NCBI GenBank assembly: GCA_002104905.1 | Contig: MCFE01000856.1 | Span: 1 to 30,008 of the forward strand | DNA from: Basidiobolus meristosporus CBS 931.73 | Taxonomy: Eukaryota; Basidiobolomycota; Basidiobolomycetes; Basidiobolales; Basidiobolaceae | DNA length: 30,008 nucleotides | Reading direction: 5' to 3' | Part shown: positions 21,177 to 29,780 of the stretch, one piece after another | Position numbering within the stretch: position 1 is the stretch's first letter | Layout of the letters: every line of letters starts with the position of its first letter | Made by a program: the position numbers and the translations under genes | Notes under the pieces: generated by a model | Told to the model about the DNA's origin: nothing | Databases searched by the model: none | What the model saw: only the letters and a program-made list of their open reading frames with translations

Positions 21177-22167
21177 GGCAAGCTAGGACGATATGTTGAA
21201 CTTCTGGATGGTGAGAATAATCCTTTAGATAGTCGTATCATTATCAACCAGCTGGCCCGTGTTTGAAGGTTGCTTGACATTAGACAACATATTGGAATCT
21301 AATGATAATGATAGAAATAAAGACAAGCGGCATTTGTATCAGAGTTATTGCTTTAACCATTAGGCTGCTTGGTCCACTTAGGTTGTAACCCGTCATAGAC
21401 AATGTACTTGGCGTGTCTCCTAGACTCGGATCCTCGTCATCGTACCCAAATTTTGATCAGAACAGTGGGGACCATGTGCGGTTTGTTTACACTCTTTCGG
21501 GATGCACCGATACATACAAAGACCGAGAATATTAGATAAGTTTGGTTCGAAAAGTTTCTTCGTTGATACGGATGTACCGGAGAGGGGAATTCTGGCATTG
21601 ACGTGATATTATTTCGAATAATACGACAACCCCCGCTCTCTCGGTATCTGCAGATCTCATATATAGAGCGCTTTGTCAATGGCTGCAGGGTATTTGAAGA
21701 ATCCTGAATCCATCAACAGGATAAGTGCTCCATGAAATCAAATCAAAGAGCGCAATCTCAATGATTAGTATAGTTAGGTTAATATTCAAATCCAGCATTA
21801 TACAAGTTACCACGGTAATTACTAGTTTCAGTGGAGGTGGGAATTGGCGCAAACGGTTGCGCCTCCCGGTTTGATGTGGTCTTGATATGCATAGTAGCTG
21901 CATGGCTCCATGGCACATGTGTTTCTGCCAAGAAGGGAATTCCTATATCAGAGTAGCCCACAGTTGCCTAGCCTCATGGAAACTATCAGTAGTTGTAGGT
22001 TAGACAGAATCAGGTTTTGGCAAAACCTAGCAACCGTTGAGGCTGCTTGGTGTTGATTGGCTGTTCTTCAAGTTCTGTCGTACAACCGGATCTTCTCTGA
22101 ATACCAACGATAAATCTCGTGTAACGAACAAACATCACAGGGTTTCCAGGTTTTTGGAGGCCGCACT
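21177..22167. other. intergenic region, no gene recognised
   Basis: About 1 kb between the KP4-like gene and the SPFH gene. Overlapping minus-strand frames of 60-80 codons (21437-21961) are unrecognised. A tRNA A-box-like stretch near 21350 lacks a matching B box. It should contain the divergent promoters of both neighbours. Confidence 0.45.
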
Positions 22168-22175
22168 TATATAAG
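22168..22175 (+). promoter_or_regulatory. TATA box of the SPFH gene
   Basis: TATATAAG ends 62 nt before the ATG at 22238 and is in the right orientation. Motif and spacing only. Confidence 0.55.
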
Positions 22176-22237
22176 GTCAGAATGGTTTCTCCATCTCGAT
22201 CCATCCCAGCTTTTATCCAACACATCCTATTTGTTCA

Positions 22238-23152
22238 ATGTCCAAGAAGCCATCTACATCTCACAGCCAAGCTGAAGTCTTTACTACTCAGCCAACTAGC
22301 AATGTAATGTCAAAGACGTTCGCCAAAGAAATCCCGGTAAAGCCTGTCACTGGGTTCTATGGGGTTGCCATGCAGAACTTGGGAAGCATATTTGGAGCAT
22401 TTGGCTCGATTCCTGGGTGTTTCTGCTGCCCCAATCCCAACAAGGAGGTAGATCAAGGGTATGTTGGTCTAGTCTCTCGATTTGGCCGAGTCTACAAATG
22501 CGTGGATCCGGGCCTCACCACTGTGAATGTCTTCACCGAGAGACTTCATAGAGTCGACGTTAAAGTGCAAATTGCCTTGATTGAGGACATACGCATTATG
22601 ACTAAGGATAATGTGAATATCAAAATTGACGCGGTTGTCTACTATCACGTAGTGGACCCATATCAGGCATTATTCGGGGTTAGCAACGTTCGCCAAGCTC
22701 TGATTGAGCGCACACAAACCACACTTAGAGGGGTGCTCGGAACAAGAGTCCTCCAAGACTGTATCGAGAATCGGGAGACAATTGCGGATGACATCCGTGA
22801 GATGATCGACATCCCAGCCAGAGAGTGGGGTGTCACCATTGAATCCATCTTGATTAAGGATCTTGAATTCTCCAAGGAGCTGCAAGAGTCGCTTTCTAGT
22901 GCAGCCACTCAAAAGAGAATCGGTGAATCGAAGGTGATATCTGCTCAAGCCGAAGTTGATTCGGCTAAGCTGATGCGCGAGGCAGCTGAAATTCTCAACA
23001 CTCCGGCAGCTATGCAAATTCGTTATCTCGAAACTCTAAGTTCGATGAGCAAGAACACTGGGACAAAGGTGATTTTCATGCCCCTTGAGCATGGTTCGAG
23101 TAGTAATGCTGTCCACAAGGCAGTACTCCAAAACCAAATGACCGAGTTGTAA
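22238..23152 (+). CDS. SPFH/band-7 protein, stomatin/HIR-like
   Basis: A single-exon, intact frame of 304 aa. A Ser/Thr-rich N-terminus (residues 1-40) leads to a short apolar segment with a cysteine cluster, IPGCFCCPNP (Cys61, 63, 64). This is a likely palmitoylation or membrane-association site, with no clear full transmembrane helix. The SPFH domain runs from about residue 73 (QGYVGLVSRFGRVYKCVDPG) to about 230, including VDVKVQIALIEDIRIMTKDN, YYHVVDPYQALFGV and ALIERTQTTLRGVLGT. A charged coiled-coil flotillin/stomatin-type segment follows (GESKVISAQAEVDSAKLMRE) and then the typical MQIRYLETLSSM. Such proteins form cage-like oligomers on membranes and organise microdomains, affecting channels or proteases. 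A nearby TATA box and an undamaged frame suggest it is expressed. This is the last intact non-transposon gene before the telomere. Confidence 0.85.
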   Translation: MSKKPSTSHSQAEVFTTQPTSNVMSKTFAKEIPVKPVTGFYGVAMQNLGSIFGAFGSIPGCFCCPNPNKEVDQGYVGLVSRFGRVYKCVDPGLTTVNVFTERLHRVDVKVQIALIEDIRIMTKDNVNIKIDAVVYYHVVDPYQALFGVSNVRQALIERTQTTLRGVLGTRVLQDCIENRETIADDIREMIDIPAREWGVTIESILIKDLEFSKELQESLSSAATQKRIGESKVISAQAEVDSAKLMREAAEILNTPAAMQIRYLETLSSMSKNTGTKVIFMPLEHGSSSNAVHKAVLQNQMTEL

Positions 23153-23765
23153 CAATGTATATGTAAGCTAATTTTGTAGCTGTTGATTCCCCTTTATTCT
23201 GCTGTACCTCTCGTAGTATACTTGTTTATGATGATGTAACTATGCCATATTTACCTAGCTGTACACCAAATAGCTCTAATAGTTACCACCTATATGTATA
23301 TTAATTATACCCAGCTATAACTGCATTTTAATCCCGGCTTTTGAATACTCTTCTTGTCTGCATTAGGTATAGCAGTGTTTTATCAGGTATTCATATATTA
23401 AATTTGTCATATATTTAGCACAAGAAAGTAGGTAGTATACTGAGTACTGTACTTGCATTATGAGGGTGCTATATATCACATGGGCTCTTTGGCCATCTCT
23501 GGGGCTTTTCATGTTCTGGGTACCTGATGTATTGGTGAGATATTCTAAGTAAATCCCATCAAGCAATTTAGGCAGACTTCTCTAAGATTAGTAAACAATG
23601 ATCCAAGTGACTAAGTAAACGGAGTATATAGGTGTAAAGCAGTATGTACAGCACTCCCAGTCACCTGACTATTCCTATTAACTAGGCCTAACTATAATAT
23701 AGGTGTTCAGATCTGTCTCTGGTTTACAGCTTTAAGATAGCCTCATTACAGCCAGCCACTTGGGG
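23153..23765. other. AT-rich 3' flank of the SPFH gene, boundary of the LINE array
   Basis: About 0.6 kb, rich in TATA-like and GTA-rich words, with no gene recognised. It separates the last intact gene from the innermost telomere-type LINE junction at 23766. Confidence 0.5.
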
Positions 23766-24790
23766 TTAGGGGAGGGAGACAGACACCAACAGGTGGAATC
23801 TTTATTTCAGTTGAAACAAAGTAGCCAGCACTACTGTTGTAGCTTTGATACAAGAGTGTGTAGCTGAGGGGAATTTGTAGGTAAGTTAATAAGAAGTGAT
23901 GATAGTTCTTCAGTGCTCAAGACACTGTTCAGTGGGAAGGGGGTAGCAAGAGAGGTAAAAATGACTTGTGAACAACATTAATGAGGGGAATGTGATAAGG
24001 ATTGATATTCATCATAAAGGGAGTGTGCTGCTGCAGATATTGCTGCCAAAGGTCTGTCAAGTACTTCAGGTAGGCCAGCTTGGGTTTTCTGACTGCAGAA
24101 TATAATGAGCAAACTTCTTGACTTCAGGATCTCCAAGTATAGTTCTCCAGCAGGAGCCAGGTGTTGTGTGGTGTGTTCTCTTCCAGGCCTTAATCAGTGG
24201 GTTGTTGCAGTTGTGAAGTCTGAGGTATAATCTGGTTCTAAGGTAGAGAAGTCTGATCTTATAGAGCATAAACCCAAAAGCACCAAGAATAGCATGTCTG
24301 TAGGGGCATTCAGGCAGATGAGGCACCAAGGAGGTAATGCACCATACTGCAAACTTGTCAAGCTTAGTGCAGTCTCTAGAAGTAAGAGAGAGAAGTGGTA
24401 AGCCAAATTCCAGGACAGAGAAGACAAACTGCTTGAGTAGAAGGAGGCAGCTGGGAGCTGAAGTTGTAGGAGGAGTAACAGCCAGTAGCTTGTGGAGTGC
24501 CTGTCTTGCCAGGATAATTCTCTTCTTCAGGTGTGCTCCAGAGTCTAGTCCAGTAGGAAGGAAAGGAAAGCCAAGATATGTAGCAGAAACCTGAGCAGGT
24601 AGAGTGGAGTTCTCCAAGTTGATGGGAGAGCCCAAAGGTACTGTCTTTGCAATGGAAAGCTGGAGATTATTCTTCTGCAGATACTGGTGGATGGTCTGGG
24701 AGTCTTGTTGCACATTGGAGGAGGATATTCTGATGTCATCAGCAAAGAGAGTAACCAGGCAGTCAGCTGAGAGGGTGTAGGTGTTATAGT
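23766..24790 (-). mobile_element. LINE copy D (innermost), 5'-truncated
   Basis: The inner edge reads TTAGG joined to a GGAGGG run and a hairpin of CACC (23784-23787) and GGTG (23792-23795), then the AATCTTTATT block. This is the same tail architecture as the three outer copies. The element lies on the minus strand with its RNA 3' end inward. Reverse-transcriptase sequence continues to about 24790, where homology stops inside the RT domain, so the 5' part is missing. The outer limit is approximate. Confidence 0.75.
24066..24760 (-). pseudogene. LINE reverse transcriptase, C-terminal fragment (copy D)
   Basis: In frame upstream of the Met at 24713, the minus strand reads VTLFADDIRISS, which is the RT catalytic box with its two aspartates. 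The frame continues without a stop for the thumb and C-terminal part: YLGFPFLPTGLDSGAHLKKR, ARQALHKLL, LLLKQFVFSVLEFGLPLL. It ends at 24066. The fingers and the N-terminal palm with the first catalytic aspartate are absent, so the protein cannot be active. It is clearly diverged from copies B and C but collinear with them. Confidence 0.75.
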
Positions 24791-25702
24791 AAGGGCTAGG
24801 AAAAGGTTAGAAGAGTAGGGGGTCTGGGGGATGCAGTCCCCTAGAGAATAAAAAAGCAGGGGGTTTGGGGGATGCAATCCCCCATACTGCTCCCATACTC
24901 TTTAAATTCCTGTTGGATTACTTTTCTCTCATTCTTGGTTCTGGTCCCTTAGGGTTAGAATTCCTCCTCCTAACCCTTATCACCCTAACCATAAATATTT
25001 TTACCCTACAATTGGCACATTGTCTGCTCATATAGTGGGCATGTCTGGGCCAATATTTGTCTCCCTATACTGTCCATATGCTCTGTATAAGTCTTGATGA
25101 CTATTTAATTAATAAATTGTTACTTTTAATGTATATGTAATAATTAATGGGATTCATCCCAATCTGGCCACAATCCCATATTTTGATAAGCTTTGGGCAC
25201 CATAAATTGCGTGGCCCTAATATGATAAAAAAATTCATGGCCAAGACAAATTTTCTGTAACCCGATTGCTTTTACCAAATATAAAGTGTATCCCAAAGTT
25301 CAATATATATTATGGCTATAATAGAAACTTTATTTGACACCATTGCAACTACTACTTATGTTCTATGTGCACATGTATCCCGCAGGAATTGTAAAACTTA
25401 GCCATGTGGTACAAAAGTGCTTTTATTTTTCATCATGATAGTTTTACATGAGTCCCTAACATACTTTTATAGTGCGCAGTAACCATACCCCCAGAAAGTA
25501 GTGTGGATGCTTACTTTAAACGCTCACTTGTGTATTGTACAAACTATCAACAAACAGCTGCGTGGGAATGGAACATCATAGAAAAGCATTGCTTTGTTGT
25601 TAGCAAGTATTGATGCGCAAATAGTGGTACTATGTGAATTATTGAGTAACTATTTACTCTAGTTGGTTCCAAGATATTCCTAGACAATATGCTCAAAATC
25701 AC
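24791..25702. other. spacer between LINE copies D and C with telomere-like and palindromic motifs
   Basis: About 0.9 kb with no gene. It begins with two copies of a 33-bp G-rich palindromic repeat. A TTAGGGTTAG remnant at 24949-24958 is followed by C-strand-like CTAACCC and CCCTAACC at 24970-24990. The rest is AT-rich and featureless by eye. It could be the remains of an older, decayed telomeric insertion. Confidence 0.5.
24814..24887. repeat. two copies of a 33-bp G/C-run palindromic repeat
   Basis: Copies at 24814-24846 and 24855-24887 differ at a few positions. Both contain a run of five G followed by ATGCA and a run of C. In the second copy GGGGGAT and ATCCCCC form a perfect 7-bp inverted repeat around GCA. 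They are separated by 8 bp. Function unknown. They may form hairpins or be dispersed repeats. Confidence 0.7.
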
Positions 25703-27024
25703 TTAGGAGGGGGGGGGGAACCACCGGTTGGTGTAATCTTTATTGTCAATCATTGTGAAAATAAAGAAGTCAGGGATTGATTCTGGAGTCTTGTAACATA
25801 TTTGTACAGACACTTTGGGTTAATATGTAGATAGGTTGCTATTTCTTGTAGTTCCTCTGCATTGAATAGAGTGTTGAGAGGGAGTGGCGGTAGCACTAGT
25901 AATAATAACTGATGATCTATGTATTGTGATGTGCTTTTGCCAATTGGTGATATAAAGCAAAGAAATGGGGTTTGCTGAGTTACATACTCTTGCCATAGTT
26001 GATTAAGATACTTGCTATATGCTTCTTTGGGGTTTTTACTCCCCTCTATTGCTTTGGCAAATTGCTGGACTTTTGGGCACCCAATGATAGTTGCCCAACA
26101 GGAGTTATTTTGAAGCATCTTGCAAGAAATCCATGCTTGTATCAACTCATTTGTTGATTTATGGAGTTGAATATGTAGTCTTGTACGGAGGTACAAAATT
26201 CTAATTGAATAAGGGAGTAGTCCAAAAGTTGCCAGGACTGCGTGGTGATACTGTGTTGGTGGGAGCCATGGTAATAAAGTATAAATGCTGTGAGAAACAA
26301 ACTTGTCCAGTTTTGTCAGGTATCTTGTTGGAATAGGCATTATTGCCAATCCAAACTCCAGTACTGGGAGCACAAACTGCTTGAGTAACAAGTGACATTG
26401 GCTCAAAGGTATATCTGGTGGTGTAACAGAGACTAACTTGTGTAAAGCATGCCGTGCAAGTGCTATTTGCCTCCACACATGTGCTTTTACATCCAGACCA
26501 GATGCAGTAAACAGAAGCCCTAGATAGATGACAGTTTCTGCTGGGCGTAGAGTTTGAGAGTTCAGCATAATACTGCATCCAACTGGCTTGGTTTTTGCCA
26601 TTGAGAGACTAAGATTGTTTTGTGTAAGGTAGCTGACAATCAGGTTAGAGTCTTTTTCCAAATTACTGGAAGAGATACAAATATCATCTGTGTATAAGGT
26701 TGTAAGCGCAGAGGCTTCTAAGGCAGGAAAGTTGTTCATAAAGATGGCAAATAGTAGAGGGCCTAGTACAGATCCCTGCACTACCCCATTTGGAACATCA
26801 TAAGTGGTAGATTGCATATTTGGATGCAAAATGTAGGCCTTTGAGTCCTGATATAAAGCCATGATAAGAGCTGTAATTGTAGGTCCAGCAAAAGCTTCAG
26901 GTTTTCTCCAAAGTAGGTTACGGTCAACTGCATCAAATGCATGGGTAATATCCAAGAGTACTGCTGGAAATTTGTTACAGAGTGTGTGGTCATGGCTTAG
27001 CATGACAGCCATTTCTAGCAAGAC
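25703..27024 (-). mobile_element. LINE copy C, 5'-truncated
   Basis: The inner edge is TTAGG followed by a long G run, a hairpin of CACC (25722-25725) and GGTG (25730-25733), and the AATCTTTATT block. The element carries one open RT frame up to 27021 and is cut off directly at the junction with copy B (TTAGG at 27026). Endonuclease and ORF1 regions are absent. Orientation and layout match the other copies. Confidence 0.82.
25750..27021 (-). CDS. LINE reverse transcriptase, 5'-truncated (copy C)
   Basis: An open frame of 423 codons, with an initial Met only by chance at the truncation point. It contains RT motifs in order: AVLLDITHAFDAVDRNLLWR (first catalytic aspartate), VPNGVVQGSVLGPLLFAI, and LYTDDICISS, where the two catalytic aspartates are kept although the box reads YTDD rather than the usual YADD/FADD. 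The thumb (YLGLLFTASGLDVKAH, LLKQFVLPVLEFGLA) and a C-terminal region follow. The N-terminal endonuclease and RT fingers are missing. No internal stop is present in 1.27 kb, so the insertion is not ancient, or the frame is still constrained. Confidence 0.82.
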   Translation of the reverse strand: MLEMAVMLSHDHTLCNKFPAVLLDITHAFDAVDRNLLWRKPEAFAGPTITALIMALYQDSKAYILHPNMQSTTYDVPNGVVQGSVLGPLLFAIFMNNFPALEASALTTLYTDDICISSSNLEKDSNLIVSYLTQNNLSLSMAKTKPVGCSIMLNSQTLRPAETVIYLGLLFTASGLDVKAHVWRQIALARHALHKLVSVTPPDIPLSQCHLLLKQFVLPVLEFGLAIMPIPTRYLTKLDKFVSHSIYTLLPWLPPTQYHHAVLATFGLLPYSIRILYLRTRLHIQLHKSTNELIQAWISCKMLQNNSCWATIIGCPKVQQFAKAIEGSKNPKEAYSKYLNQLWQEYVTQQTPFLCFISPIGKSTSQYIDHQLLLLVLPPLPLNTLFNAEELQEIATYLHINPKCLYKYVTRLQNQSLTSLFSQ

Positions 27025-27025
27025 T

Positions 27026-28750
27026 TTAGGGGAGGGAAAGTCACCAAGTCGGTGAAATCTTTATTTGAGTTAAGAACTAATCTAAGTACAAATAAAGAAG
27101 CCAATTAAGAGGTCTAGAACCTCTCTAATAAGTAATCTAATTTATGTTTTGTTTCATCTCTAATGTTTGTTTCAATAAAGTAAAGCTCATCAGGGGTAAA
27201 TATAAAATTCAGGGGTTTTGGGGGAAGTACAAATTGTAGATGTTTCTGATCAATATAATCCAAGACTGGAACCCAGCCTGGGATTAGGTGTAGTAGGAAA
27301 GGTGTGTGGACTTGTAAGTAGCTCTGCCACATAGATCTTAGATGGTTCTGAGCCAGTAGTCTTGGTTTCTCAGCTTTTTGAAGTTTTGAAGCAAGCTCTG
27401 TTACTACAGCAGAGCCAACCAGGTTGTGCCAGCAAGAAGATTTTAGGGAGGAGTTAGATTGAAGCCATTGTTTGATGGAGGGGTTATGTGATTTCTGATG
27501 TTTGACTAGGAAGGAAGCACGGAGATAGATCATTCGGATTTGGTATGGGTAGAACCCAAAGGCTCCATTAGTTGCATGGATATAGGGAGATACTGGAAGA
27601 TAAGGTACCAAGGATCTGATACACTGATGGAGAAATTTATCCAGGCGGTGAAGCTCTCTGGAGGTTAGGGGTATAATGTGGAGACCAAATTCAAGTACCG
27701 GCAGTACATACTGCTTCAGAAGTATAGGGATCTTTTGAATTGGAGTGTCTGGAGTGACTACTACTAGAAGCTTTTTGAGAGCCTGTTGGGCAAGACGGAT
27801 CCTATTATTCAGGTGGAGCTTTGAGTCAATCCCATGTTGACAAAATGGCAGACCTAGATACATTGCAGTTTGTTGTGGCAGAATGCTAGTGTTCTGTATA
27901 GTTGTAGTGCACCCAATTGGGACTGTCTTGGAAATTGAGAGTGAGAGGTTGTTGGCAGCCAAGTACTTCTCAATGTTGGCAGTGTCTGCTATGGGATTAG
28001 GAGTAGCAATCTTGATATCATCCGCATAGAGAGTTAGTAGTGGATAGGGAGAGTCTGGTGAGGGGCCTTTTGGAAATAAAGGAAAGTCATGTAGGAGTAT
28101 CACAAATAGTAAGGGACCTAGTACAGATCCTTGGACTACTCCATTTGGAACCTCATAAGTCTCTGATGTGCAACTTGGATGCAAAATTTTGGCTGAGTTC
28201 TCACAAAATAGAGAACGTACAAGAAGGGTCATTGGTAGTGTGGTAACTGCTAATAGCTTTCTCCAAAGCAGAGCTCTGTCCACAGAGTCAAAGGCTTTAG
28301 TAATGTCAAACAGAATGGTTGGCAATGAGAATTGAAGTGAATGATCATGGCTTAGCACTACAGCCATATCCAAGGAGAGTTTGGGCATGAAGCCAAACTG
28401 AGAAGGATGGAATGGATATAGTTGAGATTGCAAGGATCTTGCTATTATAAGCTCAAAGATTTTCAGGCAGGTTGGTAGGAGTGAAACTGGCCGGTAAGAA
28501 CCTGGGAGTGAGTGTTTCCCCTTCCTTTTGTATAAGGGTATTACATTTGCCTGTGACCAGGCCTTTGGGGTAGTCAATTGTTGGGCACAGATAGAGTAGA
28601 ATGGGATAAGTAAGTGACTCATTTTGGAGTAGCACACCCGGAGTAGATTGTAGGTAATCAAGTCATGTCCAGGTGCCGTATTTGCAGGAAGCTTCTTTAA
28701 AATTTTCTCCAGAAGCTTTGCTGAAATCAAAATTGGAGATGTTGGACTGC
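27026..28750 (-). mobile_element. LINE copy B, 5'-truncated
   Basis: The inner edge is TTAGGGG-AGGG-AAAG, then a hairpin of TCACC (27041-27045) and GGTGA (27051-27055) and the shared AATCTTTATT block. It is almost identical to the tail of copy A. The element extends to 28750, where it meets the TTAGGGTTAG of copy A. It contains the RT and C-terminal domains but no endonuclease or ORF1. Confidence 0.85.
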
Positions 28751-28778
28751 TTAGGGTTAGGGGAGGGAAAGTCACCAA
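27114..28778 (-). CDS. LINE reverse transcriptase, 5'-truncated (copy B)
   Basis: An open frame of about 550 codons. The first roughly ten codons are read from the telomeric junction and the tail of copy A, so the element's own coding part starts near 28750. Motifs in order are KLPANTAPGHDLITYNLL (RT motif 0-like), SYRPVSLLPTCLKIFE, FGFMPKLSLDMAVVLSHDHS, ILFDITKAFDSVDRALLW, VPNGVVQGSVLGPLL, LLTLYADDIKIAT (catalytic pair), then the thumb with YLGLPFCQHGIDSK. All RT catalytic aspartates are present. The upstream endonuclease is missing. Sequence type fits a Tad/Jockey-like fungal LINE. Lack of stops suggests a recent insertion. Confidence 0.85.
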   Translation of the reverse strand: MVTFPPLTLSSPTSPILISAKLLEKILKKLPANTAPGHDLITYNLLRVCYSKMSHLLIPFYSICAQQLTTPKAWSQANVIPLYKRKGKHSLPGSYRPVSLLPTCLKIFELIIARSLQSQLYPFHPSQFGFMPKLSLDMAVVLSHDHSLQFSLPTILFDITKAFDSVDRALLWRKLLAVTTLPMTLLVRSLFCENSAKILHPSCTSETYEVPNGVVQGSVLGPLLFVILLHDFPLFPKGPSPDSPYPLLTLYADDIKIATPNPIADTANIEKYLAANNLSLSISKTVPIGCTTTIQNTSILPQQTAMYLGLPFCQHGIDSKLHLNNRIRLAQQALKKLLVVVTPDTPIQKIPILLKQYVLPVLEFGLHIIPLTSRELHRLDKFLHQCIRSLVPYLPVSPYIHATNGAFGFYPYQIRMIYLRASFLVKHQKSHNPSIKQWLQSNSSLKSSCWHNLVGSAVVTELASKLQKAEKPRLLAQNHLRSMWQSYLQVHTPFLLHLIPGWVPVLDYIDQKHLQFVLPPKPLNFIFTPDELYFIETNIRDETKHKLDYLLERF

Positions 28779-28885
28779 AGTAGGTGAAATCTTTATTTGA
28801 TTTCAGACAAGTCTAACTACAAATAAAGAAGCCAGCTGGGAATAGAAGATTCCCAAAGTAAAAACTAAGTTGAATATGAATAAAT

Positions 28886-29689
28886 CTAAGCTAAAGTTAA
28901 GGCAGTATCCCAGAGTACACTGGAGTTCAGGTTCATGGGGGAGTGAAGTAGATAAGCTTGAGAGATATAATAATCTTTCAGGAAGTGGGTAACAGCAGGT
29001 GAAGGGGAGTTTTTGATAAGTGAAGTGAATCTTGAGAGCAGAGATTCCTCTAATGAGAAGGTCTTGTAAACTGGAGAATCAGGAAACTCTTTAAAGGCAT
29101 GGTCAGTAGGTTCCCAGTAAAACTGGTCAGAGACATTTTCAGAGAATTGTGTTGCAATACTTTTGTCAAGTACTACCTCCAGAGTGTGATGGTTGATAAA
29201 TCTCATGTTAACAATTTTGGATAAATTGTAACCTTGTTGCTTGAGATACATCCTATGCTCAGATATGGGAATAAACTCCACATTGGCAAAGTAGCAGACA
29301 GTCCAGTCTGTAGCAGGAGGTAAATCAGAAGTGGCAGGAAACTTTCTTTTAGTCTTGGGAGGAGCAGCAGCATGTCTTGAGGAAGCAGGAACAGGCTTTT
29401 TGACAGCTTCAGAGTAGGAAGAGTGAGCAGGAGCAGGTGATTCTTGGGGAGTCTTGTTGACAGGAAGAGTTGGCACAGGGACAATAGATTCTTGCAGATC
29501 AGAAAAGGCAGAGAACAGCTTTTGAACTTGTTTCTTGAGTAAAGCATTTTCAGCTTCAACAAGTGCAAGCCTTTCCTCAAGGAAGGAAATCTGAAGGGAA
29601 TGGAGTGAAGGCATAAGATATAAGAAGAAGAGGGTTGGATGGGGTGGGTGGGTGGGAAAATTAGCAGGGAGAAGAGAAGGAAGGAGCAA
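28886..29689 (-). CDS. LINE ORF1 protein (coiled coil plus RRM-like domain)
   Basis: The frame is open for 267 codons. A start at the second Met (29614, MPSLHSLQISFLEERLALVE) is more likely, giving 242 aa, because the first 25 residues are a low-complexity Pro/Leu run from the leader. Residues about 8-45 of the shorter form make a coiled coil (LEERLALVEAENALLKKQVQ). A Pro/Ser/Lys-rich linker with KTKRK follows, then an RRM-like segment (DWTVCYFANVEFIPISEHRM, MRFINHHTLEVVLDKSIA) as in fungal Tad-type ORF1 proteins. No CCHC zinc knuckle is seen. ORF1 proteins bind element RNA as multimers and accompany it to the target. Here that target is presumably the chromosome end. The frame is intact. Confidence 0.72.
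   Translation of the reverse strand: MLLPSLLPANFPTHPPHPTLFFLYLMPSLHSLQISFLEERLALVEAENALLKKQVQKLFSAFSDLQESIVPVPTLPVNKTPQESPAPAHSSYSEAVKKPVPASSRHAAAPPKTKRKFPATSDLPPATDWTVCYFANVEFIPISEHRMYLKQQGYNLSKIVNMRFINHHTLEVVLDKSIATQFSENVSDQFYWEPTDHAFKEFPDSPVYKTFSLEESLLSRFTSLIKNSPSPAVTHFLKDYYISQAYLLHSPMNLNSSVLWDTALTLA
29641..29656 (+). promoter_or_regulatory. G-quadruplex-forming motif in the leader of LINE copy A
   Basis: Four G-runs separated by single T residues (GGGGTGGGTGGGTGGG) on the plus strand, just upstream of the likely ORF1 start at 29614. Single-base loops are typical of very stable G-quadruplexes. It may affect transcription or replication. Inferred from sequence only. Confidence 0.55.
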
Positions 29690-29780
29690 AAATTCCAGAA
29701 GTCAGAATTTATAGATGGATGGACAAGGGTAGATGGATGGATTATTCCTGGGTTAGGAAAATTAGCAGGGAGAAGAGAAG
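29655..29780. repeat. 25-bp direct repeat flanking the LINE 5' end
   Basis: The same 25 bp, beginning GGAAAATTAGCAGGGAGAAG, occurs at 29655-29679 and 29756-29780. The spacing is 101 bp, and the second copy abuts the telomeric repeats. It could be a pair of 5'-UTR monomers of the element or a duplication formed when the telomere was added. Confidence 0.8.

Larger units (their letters stand above)
28751..29779 (-). mobile_element. LINE copy A (outermost), ORF1-only element next to the telomere
   Basis: The inner edge is TTAGGGTTAG-GGG-AGGG-AAAG, then a hairpin of TCACC (28772-28776) and GGTGA (28783-28787) and the AATCTTTATT block, matching copy B almost base for base. Only an ORF1 lies between this tail and the telomere, with a 3' UTR of about 125 bp and a 5' leader of about 100-165 bp. 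There is no RT sequence. It is either a non-autonomous gag-only element or a copy with an internal deletion. Confidence 0.8.

Noticed and set aside
21330-21400. tRNA-like A-box (GCCTAATGGTTAA on the minus strand)
   Set aside because: No B box or acceptor-stem pairing could be found, so it is not a tRNA gene.
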